From the NCBI RefSeq assembly GCF_019711375.1, contig NZ_CP081295.1:2703001-2767000 (forward strand): a DNA stretch of 64,000 bases. Reading direction: 5' to 3'. The notes under the pieces were generated by a model. It worked only from the letters and a program-made list of their open reading frames with translations. It had not been told where the DNA came from and searched no databases. This DNA is from Qipengyuania aurantiaca (GTDB taxonomy: Bacteria > Pseudomonadota > Alphaproteobacteria > Sphingomonadales > Sphingomonadaceae). Positions 29,380-38,580 of the stretch are shown here, one piece after another; the first letter of the stretch is position 1; each line of letters starts with the position of its first letter. Made by a program: the position numbers and the translations under genes.

Positions 29380-31131
29380 ATGCCAGCATTCGACCTGATC
29401 ATCCGCGGCGGAACCATCGTCGACGGAACCGGAGAGGCGCGCTTTACCGGCGATGTCGCGGTAAAAGACGGCCTGATTGCGCAGGTCGGCGAGGTGTCGG
29501 GCGATGCGGCGGAGGAAATCGACGCATCGGGCATGCTGGTAACCCCCGGCTTCGTCGACATTCACACGCATTACGATGGTCAGGCGACCTGGGACCAGGA
29601 GATGGCCCCCAGCAGCTGGCACGGCGTGACCACGGTCGTGATGGGCAATTGCGGCGTAGGCTTTGCGCCGGCCAAGCCCGACAAACACGAATGGCTGATC
29701 GGCCTGATGGAGGGCGTGGAGGATATTCCCGGCACCGCTCTGGCCGAGGGGATGAGCTGGGACTGGGAGACCTTCCCCGAATATCTCGACGCGCTCGAGA
29801 AGCTGCCGCGCACGGTCGATGTCGGCACCCATGTCCCGCACGGCTCGGTCCGCGCCTATGTGCTGGGCGAGCGCGAGCGTCCCGGTGCGGTCCCAACCGA
29901 GGACGATATCCGGCAGATGGCGACTATCGTCGAGGAAGGCGTGCGCGCCGGGGCTTTGGGCTTCTCCACCTCGCGCACCGTCCTCCACCGCGATGTCGAT
30001 GGCGAGGTCGTCCCCGGCACCACGGCGACCAAGGAAGAGCTCATCGAAATCGGTCGCGCGATGGGCCGCGCGGGCCACGGCGTCTTCGAAATGGCCAGCG
30101 ACATGATGCGCGACTGGGACGAGTTCGGCTGGATGGGCGCGCTGAGCCGCGAAACCGGCCTGCCCTGCACCTATGCCGCGCTGCAATCGATCGCGAAGGA
30201 AATGCCGCTCGACGAGCAAATTTCGTCCATGCGCGCGGAGAACGACAACGGCGCCAATATCGTCGCGCAGATCGCCCTGCGCGGAAACGGCATCGTCATG
30301 GCTTGGCGCGGCACGGTGCATCCCTTCCGCCTCAAGCCGAGCTGGAAGGAGATCGAGGACCTGCCGTGGGAGAAGCAGAAGGCGAAGCTGTTCGATCCCG
30401 AATTCAAGGCCCGGATGTTGGCCGAGCAGCACGACTTTTCCGAGGTCAATCAGGATATCATCGGCCTGATCATGGTGGTCTGCGGCGGCTGGAACATGCA
30501 GTTCGAGATGGACCCCGACTTCAACTACGAACCGACCGCGGCGGAAAGCATCCTCGAACGCGCGAAGGCGGCGGGCAAGTCGGGCGACGAATACGCCTAT
30601 GACCTGCTCTGCAGCGACGATGGCAAGGGCTTCATCTACCTACCCATCCTCAATTATGCCGACGGCAATCTCGATTTTCTTCACGATCTGCAGCATGCCG
30701 ACGACACGGTGAATTCCCTCTCCGACGGCGGCGCGCATTGCGGCACGATCTGCGACGCGGCCTCGCCCACCTTCATGCTGCAACACTGGGTGCGCGATCG
30801 TTCGCGCGGGACCATCAGCCTGGAGAACGCCATCAAGCGGCAATGCGCCGATACCGCGCGGCTCTATGGGCTGGAGGATCGCGGCGTGCTGGCACCCGGG
30901 TATCTCGCCGATGTCAACGTGATCGACATGGAGCGCCTCAAGCTCGGCAAACCGTGGCTCGCTTTCGACCTACCGGCGGGCGGCAAACGCTTGCTGCAGA
31001 AGGCGGAAGGCTATGTCGCCACGATCAAGAACGGGACAGTGACTTTCCGCGAAGGCGAATGGACCGGCGAGACGCCCGGCGGCCTGATCCGCGGGCCGCA
31101 GCGCGCCGAACTAGCGGAGGCGGCCGAATGA
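29380..31131 (+). CDS. N-acyl-D-amino-acid deacylase-like amidohydrolase
   Basis: A 583-residue member of the amidohydrolase-3 superfamily. ATG 29380 follows GAGAGAGGA. The N-terminal strand [15 protein letters not shown] is followed by the metal-binding [14 protein letters not shown], then [11 protein letters not shown]. The late [14 protein letters not shown] holds a metal/catalytic aspartate, and [11 protein letters not shown] closes the beta-sandwich domain. This is the layout of D-aminoacylase and related enzymes, which cut N-acyl groups from D-amino acids. The true substrate is unknown. It lies between phaZ and the MDR gene, whose ATG overlaps this stop (ATGA). Confidence 0.88.
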   Translation: MPAFDLIIRGGTIVDGTGEARFTGDVAVKDGLIAQVGEVSGDAAEEIDASGMLVTPGFVDIHTHYDGQATWDQEMAPSSWHGVTTVVMGNCGVGFAPAKPDKHEWLIGLMEGVEDIPGTALAEGMSWDWETFPEYLDALEKLPRTVDVGTHVPHGSVRAYVLGERERPGAVPTEDDIRQMATIVEEGVRAGALGFSTSRTVLHRDVDGEVVPGTTATKEELIEIGRAMGRAGHGVFEMASDMMRDWDEFGWMGALSRETGLPCTYAALQSIAKEMPLDEQISSMRAENDNGANIVAQIALRGNGIVMAWRGTVHPFRLKPSWKEIEDLPWEKQKAKLFDPEFKARMLAEQHDFSEVNQDIIGLIMVVCGGWNMQFEMDPDFNYEPTAAESILERAKAAGKSGDEYAYDLLCSDDGKGFIYLPILNYADGNLDFLHDLQHADDTVNSLSDGGAHCGTICDAASPTFMLQHWVRDRSRGTISLENAIKRQCADTARLYGLEDRGVLAPGYLADVNVIDMERLKLGKPWLAFDLPAGGKRLLQKAEGYVATIKNGTVTFREGEWTGETPGGLIRGPQRAELAEAAE

Positions 31132-32138
31132 AAGCGATTCGTACCGGCGCCACGCCCTCCACCCTCGACGCGCTTGCCTGGGTCGATATCGAAGACCCTG
31201 CTGCTCCCGGACCGGGAGAAATCTCGGTCGAGCTGAAGGCGAGCTCGCTCAACTATCACGACTACGCCGTGGTCAAGGGCATGATCCCGACGACCGAGGG
31301 CCGCATCCCCATGTCGGACGGCGCGGGCGTGGTCACCGCGGTCGGCGACGGCGTCACCGAGTTCGCCACGGGCGATCACGTGGTCAGCACCTTCTTTCCC
31401 GAGTGGCTGGACGGTGGGCCGCCGCAAACGGCCTTCACCCGCGTGCCGGGTGACGGGATCGATGGCTATGCGCGGCAGGCGATCACCGCGCCCACACACT
31501 GGTTCACCCGCGCACCCAAGGCCTTCAGCCATGTCGAGGCGGCGACGCTGACCTGCGCCGGGCTGACCGCATGGCGCGCGCTCTTCGTCGATTACAAGCT
31601 CAAGCCCGGCGACACCGTCTTGGTGCAGGGCACGGGCGGTGTGTCGATCTTCGCGCTGCAGTTCGCCAAGGCCGCCGGAGCGACGGTGATTGCGACAAGT
31701 TCCTCCGACGAGAAGCTGGAACAGGTGAAGGCGCTCGGGGCCGATCACCTGATCAATTACAAGGAGGTCGAGGCCTGGGGGCCCAAGGCGCTCGAACTCA
31801 CCGGCGGACGCGGCGTGGATTGCGTGGTCGAGATCGGCGGCGCCGGGACGCTCGACCAGTCGATGCTGGCCACCCGCGTCGGCGGCCATGTCGCGCTGAT
31901 TGGAGTGCTGGCCGGCATAGCGGGGCCGGTGCAGACCGCACTGCTGTTCTCCAAGAACCTAATTGTGCAGGGCCTCACCGTCGGCAGCCGCGCTATGCAG
32001 CAGGACATGATCGCGGCCATCGAGGCCAACGGGATCAAGCCACAGGTGAGCGATATTTTCGCGCTTGAGGACCTTGCCGATGCTTTCCGCCACCAGGAAA
32101 GCGGCAGTCACTTCGGCAAGATCGGGATCGAGATCTAG
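31128..32138 (+). CDS. MDR-family NAD(P)-dependent oxidoreductase
   Basis: A 336-residue medium-chain dehydrogenase/reductase. The N-terminal GroES-like domain includes LNYHDYAVVKG and SDGAGVVTAVGDGV. The cofactor domain has VLVQGTGGVSIFALQFAKAAG, followed by GADHLINYK. The structural zinc cysteine cluster is not visible, so it is probably a zinc-free quinone or enone reductase-like member. The four-base overlap with the amidohydrolase gene suggests coupled translation. The stop overlaps the convergent DUF2855 gene by four bases. Confidence 0.88.
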   Translation: MKAIRTGATPSTLDALAWVDIEDPAAPGPGEISVELKASSLNYHDYAVVKGMIPTTEGRIPMSDGAGVVTAVGDGVTEFATGDHVVSTFFPEWLDGGPPQTAFTRVPGDGIDGYARQAITAPTHWFTRAPKAFSHVEAATLTCAGLTAWRALFVDYKLKPGDTVLVQGTGGVSIFALQFAKAAGATVIATSSSDEKLEQVKALGADHLINYKEVEAWGPKALELTGGRGVDCVVEIGGAGTLDQSMLATRVGGHVALIGVLAGIAGPVQTALLFSKNLIVQGLTVGSRAMQQDMIAAIEANGIKPQVSDIFALEDLADAFRHQESGSHFGKIGIEI

Positions 32139-33214
32139 GGTTCGATCACGATCCCCTTGGCGGGATCGACGCTGCCGCCCACCATCTCGACGAAGGTGTC
32201 GCGCGCGGCTTCGAGGCCGCTGCGGCGCTCGATTGCGATGGAGCCGCCGGCATCTTCGAGAAAGCCGCGCCAGCTCTCGGCCACCATGGCACCCGCCTTT
32301 TCGTACCCCTGCTCCTTGAACAGCGCCACCGCATGGTCGGGCGCGAAGAACAAGGTCGGAGTCGGCCCGGGCAGATCGCCGCCTGCGCCCATTCCGCCGC
32401 CGCGCTCCTCGATATGAGTCGCGCCGACGAGGCAGGAGTACTTGAGATCGTCCCCGAAATGGTGGTGGAGTGCGCCAAGAAGTTTGGCGTTACCCGCGAA
32501 ATCGACCGTGACGCTGGGCACGGCAGCGAGGTTTCCTACGGCGTCATAAGCAAGCACGTCGTCGTAAAGCCCGCTGGCCTTCACGAATTCCACATTGCCC
32601 GGTGAGGTCAGCCCCACCCGTTTCACATTCGGCGACCGCCGCTTGGCCACGCTCGCGAGGCCCATCGCGGTCTTGGACGAGGCGCTGGTCAGGATCATCT
32701 GCTGCGCCCCGAACCAGTCCTCGGCGCGCATGAAATATTCGATCAGGAAGCCGGTCCTGAACAGCGGGCCGAAGAGCATCCGCTCGCCCTCGCGGTCCGG
32801 GTCGTGTTCCGGGTCGGCGGCAAGGCGCGAATACTGGTTGTAGATCGGGCTCATCGGCTGGCGATGCTCGGCCATGTCGACGAAACCGCCCGCGCTGACC
32901 TTGCCCGGCACGACATCGAGATGGCTCGCCATCGGCAGATAGCCATAGACCCGCTCGCCCTCGGCAAATTCGGGATGGTTGCTCTGGATTACCCGCGCGT
33001 GCCCCCACATGGGGACGATGCCCCTGCCCTCCGGCGCGGGGAAGAAGTTCCAGTAGCCGAAGCCGTCACCCACCACGGCGTAGGTCACGTTGTTAGCCGT
33101 GACCGAAAAGCTTTCGATGGCAAGCCGCACCGCGCCCTCGGCAAGAGCTCCGTCGTCCCGTTCGACCACATCGGCCTTGGTCAGATCGGACTTCTGGACA
33201 TGAACCTGCTGCAT
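32135..33214 (-). CDS. DUF2855 family protein
   Basis: A 359-residue protein with overall MDR-like shape but without classical dehydrogenase motifs. Recognisable family blocks are SVTANNVTYAVVGD, GYWNFFPAPEG, GIVPMWGHARVI, NQYSRLAAD and LTSASSKTAMGLA. It has no signal peptide. DUF2855 has no demonstrated reaction. It converges on the PHA/amidohydrolase run and is not part of it. The function is unknown; a reductase-type role is only a guess from the fold. Confidence 0.85.
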   Translation of the reverse strand: MQQVHVQKSDLTKADVVERDDGALAEGAVRLAIESFSVTANNVTYAVVGDGFGYWNFFPAPEGRGIVPMWGHARVIQSNHPEFAEGERVYGYLPMASHLDVVPGKVSAGGFVDMAEHRQPMSPIYNQYSRLAADPEHDPDREGERMLFGPLFRTGFLIEYFMRAEDWFGAQQMILTSASSKTAMGLASVAKRRSPNVKRVGLTSPGNVEFVKASGLYDDVLAYDAVGNLAAVPSVTVDFAGNAKLLGALHHHFGDDLKYSCLVGATHIEERGGGMGAGGDLPGPTPTLFFAPDHAVALFKEQGYEKAGAMVAESWRGFLEDAGGSIAIERRSGLEAARDTFVEMVGGSVDPAKGIVIEP

Positions 33215-33274
33215 CGCGTCTCTCCCACTTTTGAGGAGGACGCTAGCGGCAGGTCACGGCAATTGCGAGGGGTC

Positions 33275-34399
33275 TCAGACCCGCATCGGCATGAGGACGT
33301 AAAGCGCGGGGCTGTCGTCGTTCTTGCGGATCAGCGTCGGCGCACCGGCATCGGCGAGGTGGATTTCCACCTGGTCGCTGTCGATCTGACTGAGGATGTC
33401 CTTCAGGTAACCGGCGTTAAAGCCGATCTCGAAGCCGTCCGAGCCGTATTCGGCCGCCAGCTCTTCCGAAGCCGTGCCGTTGTCGGGCGAGGTGACAGTC
33501 AGCGTCACGCGGTCCTTGTCGAGGCCCATCTTGACGGCGCGGGTCTTCTCGGTGGCAATGGTCGCCACGCGGTCTACACCGGCGAAGAAGCTCTTCGGGT
33601 CGATCTTGAGCAGCTTGTCGTTGCCCGTCGGGATGACACGCGAGTAGTCGGGGAAGGTGCCGTCGATCAGCTTGCTGGTCAGCACCACGCCGCCCTCGCC
33701 GCCGAGGGTGAAGCGGATCTTGCTGGCCGAGAGGTCGATCTTGACGTCGCCATCCATCTTCTCGTCGAGCAGCTTTCGCAGTTCGGCCACGGCTTTGCGC
33801 GGAACGATCACGTCGGGCATGCCTTCGGCGCCTTCCGGGCGGGTCAGCGTGAAGCGCGCGAGGCGGTGGCCGTCGGTTGCCGCGGCCTTGAGGACCGGCT
33901 GGTCTTCGTCCGATACGTGCAGGAAGATGCCGTTGAGGTAGTACCGGGTTTCCTCGGTCGAGATGGCGAAGCGCGTGCGGTCGATCATTTCGGCCAGCGT
34001 CTTGGCGGGCAGCGAGAAGCTGGTCGGCAGATCGCCTTCCACGATCACGGGGAAATCGTCGCGCGGCAGGGTCGGCAGCTTGAAGCGGCTGCGACCGGCC
34101 TTCACGTCCATTCGGTTTTCCGCGGTTTCGAGGCTCACCTGGCTGCCTTCGGGCAGTTTGCGGGCGATGTCGAACAGGAGGTGGGCCGAAACCGTGATCG
34201 CGCCGTCGCTTTCGACGCTGGCGGCTTCGATATGTTCGACCACCTGCAAGTCGAGGTCGGTCGCCATGACGCGCAGGCCATTGCCTTCCGCCTCGATCAA
34301 CACGTTCGAGAGGATCGGGATGGTGTTGCGGCGTTCGACCACGGACTGGACGTGGGAGAGACAGCGCAGCAGCGTCGCGCGTTCGATTGTGGCCTTCAT
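33275..34399 (-). CDS. dnaN: DNA polymerase III beta clamp
   Basis: A 374-residue sliding clamp that tethers the replicative polymerase to DNA. It starts MKATIERATLLRCLSHVQSVVERRNTIPILSNVLIEA, the classic opening, and ends in YVLMPMRV, the conserved closing block (usually MPMRL/V). Three clamp domains follow at about 120-residue intervals. dnaA, recF and gyrB are not adjacent, so this is not the usual origin cluster. A 144-base spacer separates it from fabG. Confidence 0.98.
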   Translation of the reverse strand: MKATIERATLLRCLSHVQSVVERRNTIPILSNVLIEAEGNGLRVMATDLDLQVVEHIEAASVESDGAITVSAHLLFDIARKLPEGSQVSLETAENRMDVKAGRSRFKLPTLPRDDFPVIVEGDLPTSFSLPAKTLAEMIDRTRFAISTEETRYYLNGIFLHVSDEDQPVLKAAATDGHRLARFTLTRPEGAEGMPDVIVPRKAVAELRKLLDEKMDGDVKIDLSASKIRFTLGGEGGVVLTSKLIDGTFPDYSRVIPTGNDKLLKIDPKSFFAGVDRVATIATEKTRAVKMGLDKDRVTLTVTSPDNGTASEELAAEYGSDGFEIGFNAGYLKDILSQIDSDQVEIHLADAGAPTLIRKNDDSPALYVLMPMRV

Positions 34400-34543
34400 G
34401 GTCCTTCTTTCGTCCCTTTTGGGCGCGGTGAAGGCCGGAATCGCTCCACCAGCGCCGGAATACGGATATTGACCTTAGCCATGCTGGCATGGCTCGCAAG
34501 CTTCCCGCGCTAACGAGCGGTTTTCCCTTGGGGATAAGTGGAA

Positions 34544-35296
34544 TTACCCCTGCATCGCCATGCCGCCGTTGACGTGGATCGTCTGGCCCGTGACGTAAGC
34601 GGCTTCGTCGCTGGCGAGATAGGCGACTGCTGCGCCGATCTCGTCGCCCTCGCCCATGCGGCCCATTGGGATGCGGCCGTTGATGGCGGCCTTCTGATCG
34701 TCGTTCAGTGCATCGGTCATCGCGGTGCGGATGAAACCGGGGGCAACGCAATTGACGGTGATGTTGCGGCTGGCGAGTTCCTGCGCGAGGCTTTTGCTCA
34801 TGCCGGTCAGGCCTGCCTTGGCGGCGACGTAGTTCATCTGACCGGGGTTGCCGGTGTGGCCGACGACGCTGGTGATCGAAATGATGCGGCCACCCTTGGC
34901 CTTCATCATCGGGCGCGCGCTGGCGCGCATCAGGCGGAAGCTCGCTTCGAGGTTGATGCGGATCACCTCGTCCCATTCCTCGTCCTTCATCCGCATTGCG
35001 AGATTGTCGCGCGTGATGCCGGCGTTGTTGACGAGAATATTCATGCTGCCGAGCGTGTCGACGGTAGCCGGAATCAGTTCCTCGACCTGCGTCGTGTCGG
35101 ACAAATTGCAAGTGATTTCGACATGGTCGCCGCCAGTGTCCGCGTTGAGCTGTTCGCGAAAGGCGCGCAGCTTGTCGCCGTTCGAGCCAGAGAGCGCGAG
35201 CCGCGCGCCCTGGCGGGCGAGCGCATAGGCGATTGAACTGCCGATGCCGCCGCTGGCACCGGTGACGAGGGCGGTCTTGCCTTCGAGATTGAACAT
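34544..35296 (-). CDS. fabG: 3-oxoacyl-ACP reductase FabG
   Basis: A 250-residue short-chain dehydrogenase performing the first reduction of fatty-acid elongation with NADPH. TGASGGIG is at 13-20, NNAG at 90-93, and the catalytic set is S143, Y156 and K160 in YVAAK. The C-terminus VTGQTIHVNGGMAMQ is typical of FabG. Its start overlaps the fabD stop by one base, so fabD-fabG are coupled. Confidence 0.97.
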   Translation of the reverse strand: MFNLEGKTALVTGASGGIGSSIAYALARQGARLALSGSNGDKLRAFREQLNADTGGDHVEITCNLSDTTQVEELIPATVDTLGSMNILVNNAGITRDNLAMRMKDEEWDEVIRINLEASFRLMRASARPMMKAKGGRIISITSVVGHTGNPGQMNYVAAKAGLTGMSKSLAQELASRNITVNCVAPGFIRTAMTDALNDDQKAAINGRIPMGRMGEGDEIGAAVAYLASDEAAYVTGQTIHVNGGMAMQG

Positions 35297-36234
35297 CAGC
35301 CGTTCTCCTTCGCGAAATTCTCAAGGTCTTCCATGGTGACGAGGCTGACCGTGGTCGCCTCCTTTGCAATGCGGCCAACCATCGGGCCGAGCACCTTGCC
35401 GCCCAGCTCGACGAAACGCTCCACGCCCGCCTCCTGCATGGCAAGCACGCTTTCGCGCCAGCGCACTCGGCCGGTGACCTGGTCGACCAGCAGCGCCTGT
35501 TCTTCCGCCGGGTCGGTGACGCGGGCGGCGGTGACATTGGCGTAGAGCGGCACGGTGAAGGCGACGGGCGCCGTATCGGCGAGCGCGATCTTCATGCGCT
35601 GGGCCGCCGGTTCCATCAGCGAGCAGTGGAACGGCGCGGAGACGGGCAGCTTGATGCCGCGCTTGATGCCGTGTTCCTTGGCCATTTCGATAGCGCGGTC
35701 GATCGCTTCGGCGTGGCCCGAGATCACGACCTGCGTGGGGTCGTTATCGTTGGCGACCTCGCACACCTGACCCTCGGCCGCCGCTTCGGCAAGCGTGGTG
35801 GCTTTCTCGATATCGGCGCCGAGCAGCGCGGCCATTGCGCCGACGCCAATCGGCACGGCGTCCTGCATGGCGATGCCGCGCAGGCGCAGCAGCTTGGCAG
35901 TCTCGGACAGGCCAAAGGCGCCGGCAGCGCAAAGCGCCGAATATTCGCCGAGCGAGTGACCCGCGACGCAGGTCGCCTTGTCGGCCAGCACCACGCCGAA
36001 TTCCTTTTCGAGCACCCGCAGAGTGGCGATCGAATTCGCCATGATCGCGGGCTGCGCGTTGCTGGTCAGCGTGAGTTCGCTTTCCGGACCGTCCTTCATC
36101 AGCGCAGAAAGTTTCTGATTCAGCGCGTCGTCGACTTCCTCGAACACCTCGCGAGCGTGCGCGCTGGCTTCGGCGAGCTCGACGCCCATGCCGACTTTCT
36201 GGCTCCCCTGACCGGGGAAGATGAATGCAGTCAT
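35296..36234 (-). CDS. fabD: Malonyl-CoA:ACP transacylase FabD
   Basis: A 312-residue enzyme loading malonyl groups on acyl carrier protein. It opens FIFPGQGSQKVGMG, has the nucleophile S94 in AGHSLGEYSA and the PVSAPFHCSLM block with the catalytic histidine. Length is typical. It lies between ldcA (24 bases upstream) and fabG (one-base overlap) on the same strand. Confidence 0.97.
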   Translation of the reverse strand: MTAFIFPGQGSQKVGMGVELAEASAHAREVFEEVDDALNQKLSALMKDGPESELTLTSNAQPAIMANSIATLRVLEKEFGVVLADKATCVAGHSLGEYSALCAAGAFGLSETAKLLRLRGIAMQDAVPIGVGAMAALLGADIEKATTLAEAAAEGQVCEVANDNDPTQVVISGHAEAIDRAIEMAKEHGIKRGIKLPVSAPFHCSLMEPAAQRMKIALADTAPVAFTVPLYANVTAARVTDPAEEQALLVDQVTGRVRWRESVLAMQEAGVERFVELGGKVLGPMVGRIAKEATTVSLVTMEDLENFAKENG

Positions 36235-36258
36235 GAATCTCTCCTTGTGCGGGGCCGC

Positions 36259-37110
36259 TTAGGCGCGTGCGCCGCAAGCCTCAAGGCCGAAGGGGACGAT
36301 CCTGTTGGCAGAGGTGTGACCGATCGCCGCGCGCCCGAGGTATTCGATGCCGTAGCGTTCGCACCATCCGCGCACGATCTCTTCAGGGTTAGCGCCGAAG
36401 GGCCGGTCGTTCTCGGGCACGGCGGTGACTTCGCCGAGCCGTATGCCCGCGACGCCGTGCAAATGCTCGACCAGATGGAACATCAGCCGGTCGATGGCAT
36501 ATTCGTATTCGCCCACCTCCTCGATCAGCACCTCGTGCCCTTCGAGCGACGGCGTGAATTGCGTGCCGACCAGCATCGCGAGCGTGTAGAGATTGAAAGC
36601 CGTTACCGGCCTGCCGGACAGCGAGGGCTCCAGCCCGGCATCCTCGCCCGCCATCCAGCCGAGCGCGCGGCGGATCGCTTCTTCCCCGCCCTCGCGTTTT
36701 ATATCCACCGGCATCGGCGCGTGTATCGGTTGTCCGATACCGGCACGGTAGAGCGCGCCTAGAAGGAAACCCATGTCCGAATAACCAAGGAACGCCTTCT
36801 CGCGCGCGGTGGGCTGGACCTGGCCGATGAAGTCCGCGGCAACGCGGTTGGACCCATACCCCCCCTTGGCAAACCACACGGCGTCGAAAACAGGGTCGTT
36901 CGCGCATTCGAGCAAGGCGGCGAGCCGCACCGCGTCTGCCCCGGCGAAATGCCCTTCTTCGACGAAGCATTGCTCGTGGAAATGAAGCGCGATGTCCGGA
37001 AACTCCTCCGCTGCCAGCGCCAAAACGGCCTCGGCGTATTTGCGTTTGAGCGGTGTCGCGGGGGCGCAGATCGCCACTTTTCGGATCGGTCGGTGCACGG
37101 GTGCGACCAT
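36259..37110 (-). CDS. ldcA: Muramoyltetrapeptide LD-carboxypeptidase (S66 family)
   Basis: A 283-residue cytoplasmic peptidase removing the terminal D-alanine from recycled murein tetrapeptide. The N-terminal fold begins RKVAICAPATP. WFAKGGYGSNRV precedes the nucleophile S111 in FLGYSDMGF. The acid is E197 or E198 in LIEEVGEYEYAIDR, and the base is H265 in AAIGHTSANR. It is divergent, with only about 40 bases, from an Mpl-like ligase that uses the tripeptide this enzyme would make. The same strand continues into fabD. Confidence 0.9.
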   Translation of the reverse strand: MVAPVHRPIRKVAICAPATPLKRKYAEAVLALAAEEFPDIALHFHEQCFVEEGHFAGADAVRLAALLECANDPVFDAVWFAKGGYGSNRVAADFIGQVQPTAREKAFLGYSDMGFLLGALYRAGIGQPIHAPMPVDIKREGGEEAIRRALGWMAGEDAGLEPSLSGRPVTAFNLYTLAMLVGTQFTPSLEGHEVLIEEVGEYEYAIDRLMFHLVEHLHGVAGIRLGEVTAVPENDRPFGANPEEIVRGWCERYGIEYLGRAAIGHTSANRIVPFGLEACGARA

Positions 37111-37152
37111 GCCTGCTTGTCATTGCGCTTACAACTGCATAGCGAAGCCGCA

Positions 37153-38580
37153 ATGACCGACTTCCCCAGCCCAGATGAGCTTTTCGCGCGCCCCTTCTTC
37201 TTCGTCGGCATCGGCGGATCGGGTATGCTGCCCCTGGCGCAGATCCTCAAGGGCCGCGGATGCGAAGTCGGCGGCTCCGACCGCAGCTTCGACCAAGGGC
37301 GCACGCCGGAGAAATTCGCCGCGCTCGAACGGCAGGGTTTCCAGCTTCACCCGCAGGACGGCAGCGGCATCGTTTCGGCCGAGCAGATTGTGGTCGCCTC
37401 CGCCGCGATCGAGGACAGCGTGCCGGAAATCGGCCGCGCCAACGAACTTGGCTGCCTGCGCCTGACCCGCGCCGAGCTCAATTCCATCCTCTTCAACACG
37501 AGCGGGGCGGGAATTGCGGTCGCCGGGACCAGCGGCAAGTCGACCGTGACGGGGATGCTGGGCTGGATTCTCGAGGCGACCGGCCGCGCGCCGACGATCA
37601 TGAACGGCGCGGTGATGAAGAACTTCGTCTCGCCCGAACGCCCCTTTGCCAGTGCCGTGGTGGGTAGCCAGAGCATCTATGCAAGCGAGGTCGACGAAAG
37701 CGACGGCTCGATCGCCCTTTACCGCCCTGCCGTAGGCGTGCTGCTCAACGTCAGCCTCGACCACAAGAGCATGGAGGAATTGCGCCAGCTGTTCGGCGAT
37801 TATCTCTCGCGTAGCCGTATTTCGGTGATCAACGCCGACGACGAGGAGGCGCTGGCCCTGCTCCCGCAGGCGAAGGACGTGATTACCTTCGGGATCGAGC
37901 AGGACAAGGCGCAGATCGGCATCGTGCCGGACAGCATTGCGGAAGGTCCGGTGCGGCAGGCGGCGATGGTGATTGACCGCCACGACAAGTCCGAACACGC
38001 GCTGCGCCTCAACATGCCGGGGCGTCACAACCTTTCCAACGCGCTGGCGGCCATAGCGGGCGCGGCGGCGGCAGGCGTACCCGTCGCTGCCTCGGTCGAG
38101 GCGCTGGCCGGGTTTGACGGTCTTGCGCGCCGGTTCGACATCGTGGGCACGAACCACGCGGCCATCACGGTGATCGACGATTTCGGACACAACCCGGAAA
38201 AATGCGCGGCCACCCTGCGCACCCTTCGCGCGCATCCGGGCCGTGTCCTCGCCTTCTTCCAGCCGCATGGGTACGGCCCCTTGCGCCAGATGGGCGAAGA
38301 ACTCGCGCAGGTCTTTGCCGATGAACTGGCAGAGGACGACCGCGTGCTCATGTGCGACCCGGTCTACTTCGGCGGCACGGTCGACCGCAGCGAAGGCAGC
38401 GAACGGATCGTCAGGCTGGTGGAAGAGGCTGGTGGTCGGGCCGAATACATCCCCACGCGCAAGTCGGTGGAGGACCGGCTGGTCAACCTCTCTCGCCCCG
38501 GTGACCGCATCGTGGTCATGGGCGCGCGCGACGATACCCTGTCCGAATTTGCCCGCAGACTGCTTCAGCGGCTGGACTAG
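37153..38580 (+). CDS. Mpl-like Mur ligase (UDP-MurNAc:tripeptide ligase type)
   Basis: A 475-residue Mur ligase. The N-terminal UDP-binding domain has FFFVGIGGSGMLPLAQ; the ATP loop is AVAGTSGKSTVTG (GTSGKST at 125-131); the central acid/metal region includes EVDESDGS. The C-terminal domain has VIDDFGHNPEKCAATL, a variant of the DDYAHHP motif, then FFQPHGYGPLRQMGEE. Between MurC and Mpl, the variant motifs and the neighbouring ldcA favour an Mpl-like recycling ligase that joins L-Ala-D-Glu-mDAP to UDP-MurNAc. No mur or fts cluster is near, which also argues against MurC. Confidence 0.83.
   Translation: MTDFPSPDELFARPFFFVGIGGSGMLPLAQILKGRGCEVGGSDRSFDQGRTPEKFAALERQGFQLHPQDGSGIVSAEQIVVASAAIEDSVPEIGRANELGCLRLTRAELNSILFNTSGAGIAVAGTSGKSTVTGMLGWILEATGRAPTIMNGAVMKNFVSPERPFASAVVGSQSIYASEVDESDGSIALYRPAVGVLLNVSLDHKSMEELRQLFGDYLSRSRISVINADDEEALALLPQAKDVITFGIEQDKAQIGIVPDSIAEGPVRQAAMVIDRHDKSEHALRLNMPGRHNLSNALAAIAGAAAAGVPVAASVEALAGFDGLARRFDIVGTNHAAITVIDDFGHNPEKCAATLRTLRAHPGRVLAFFQPHGYGPLRQMGEELAQVFADELAEDDRVLMCDPVYFGGTVDRSEGSERIVRLVEEAGGRAEYIPTRKSVEDRLVNLSRPGDRIVVMGARDDTLSEFARRLLQRLD

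Noticed and set aside
33275-34543. Possible replication origin near dnaN
   Set aside because: No dnaA, recF or gyrB is adjacent, and no DnaA-box cluster or AT-rich unwinding element is seen in the 144-base spacer.
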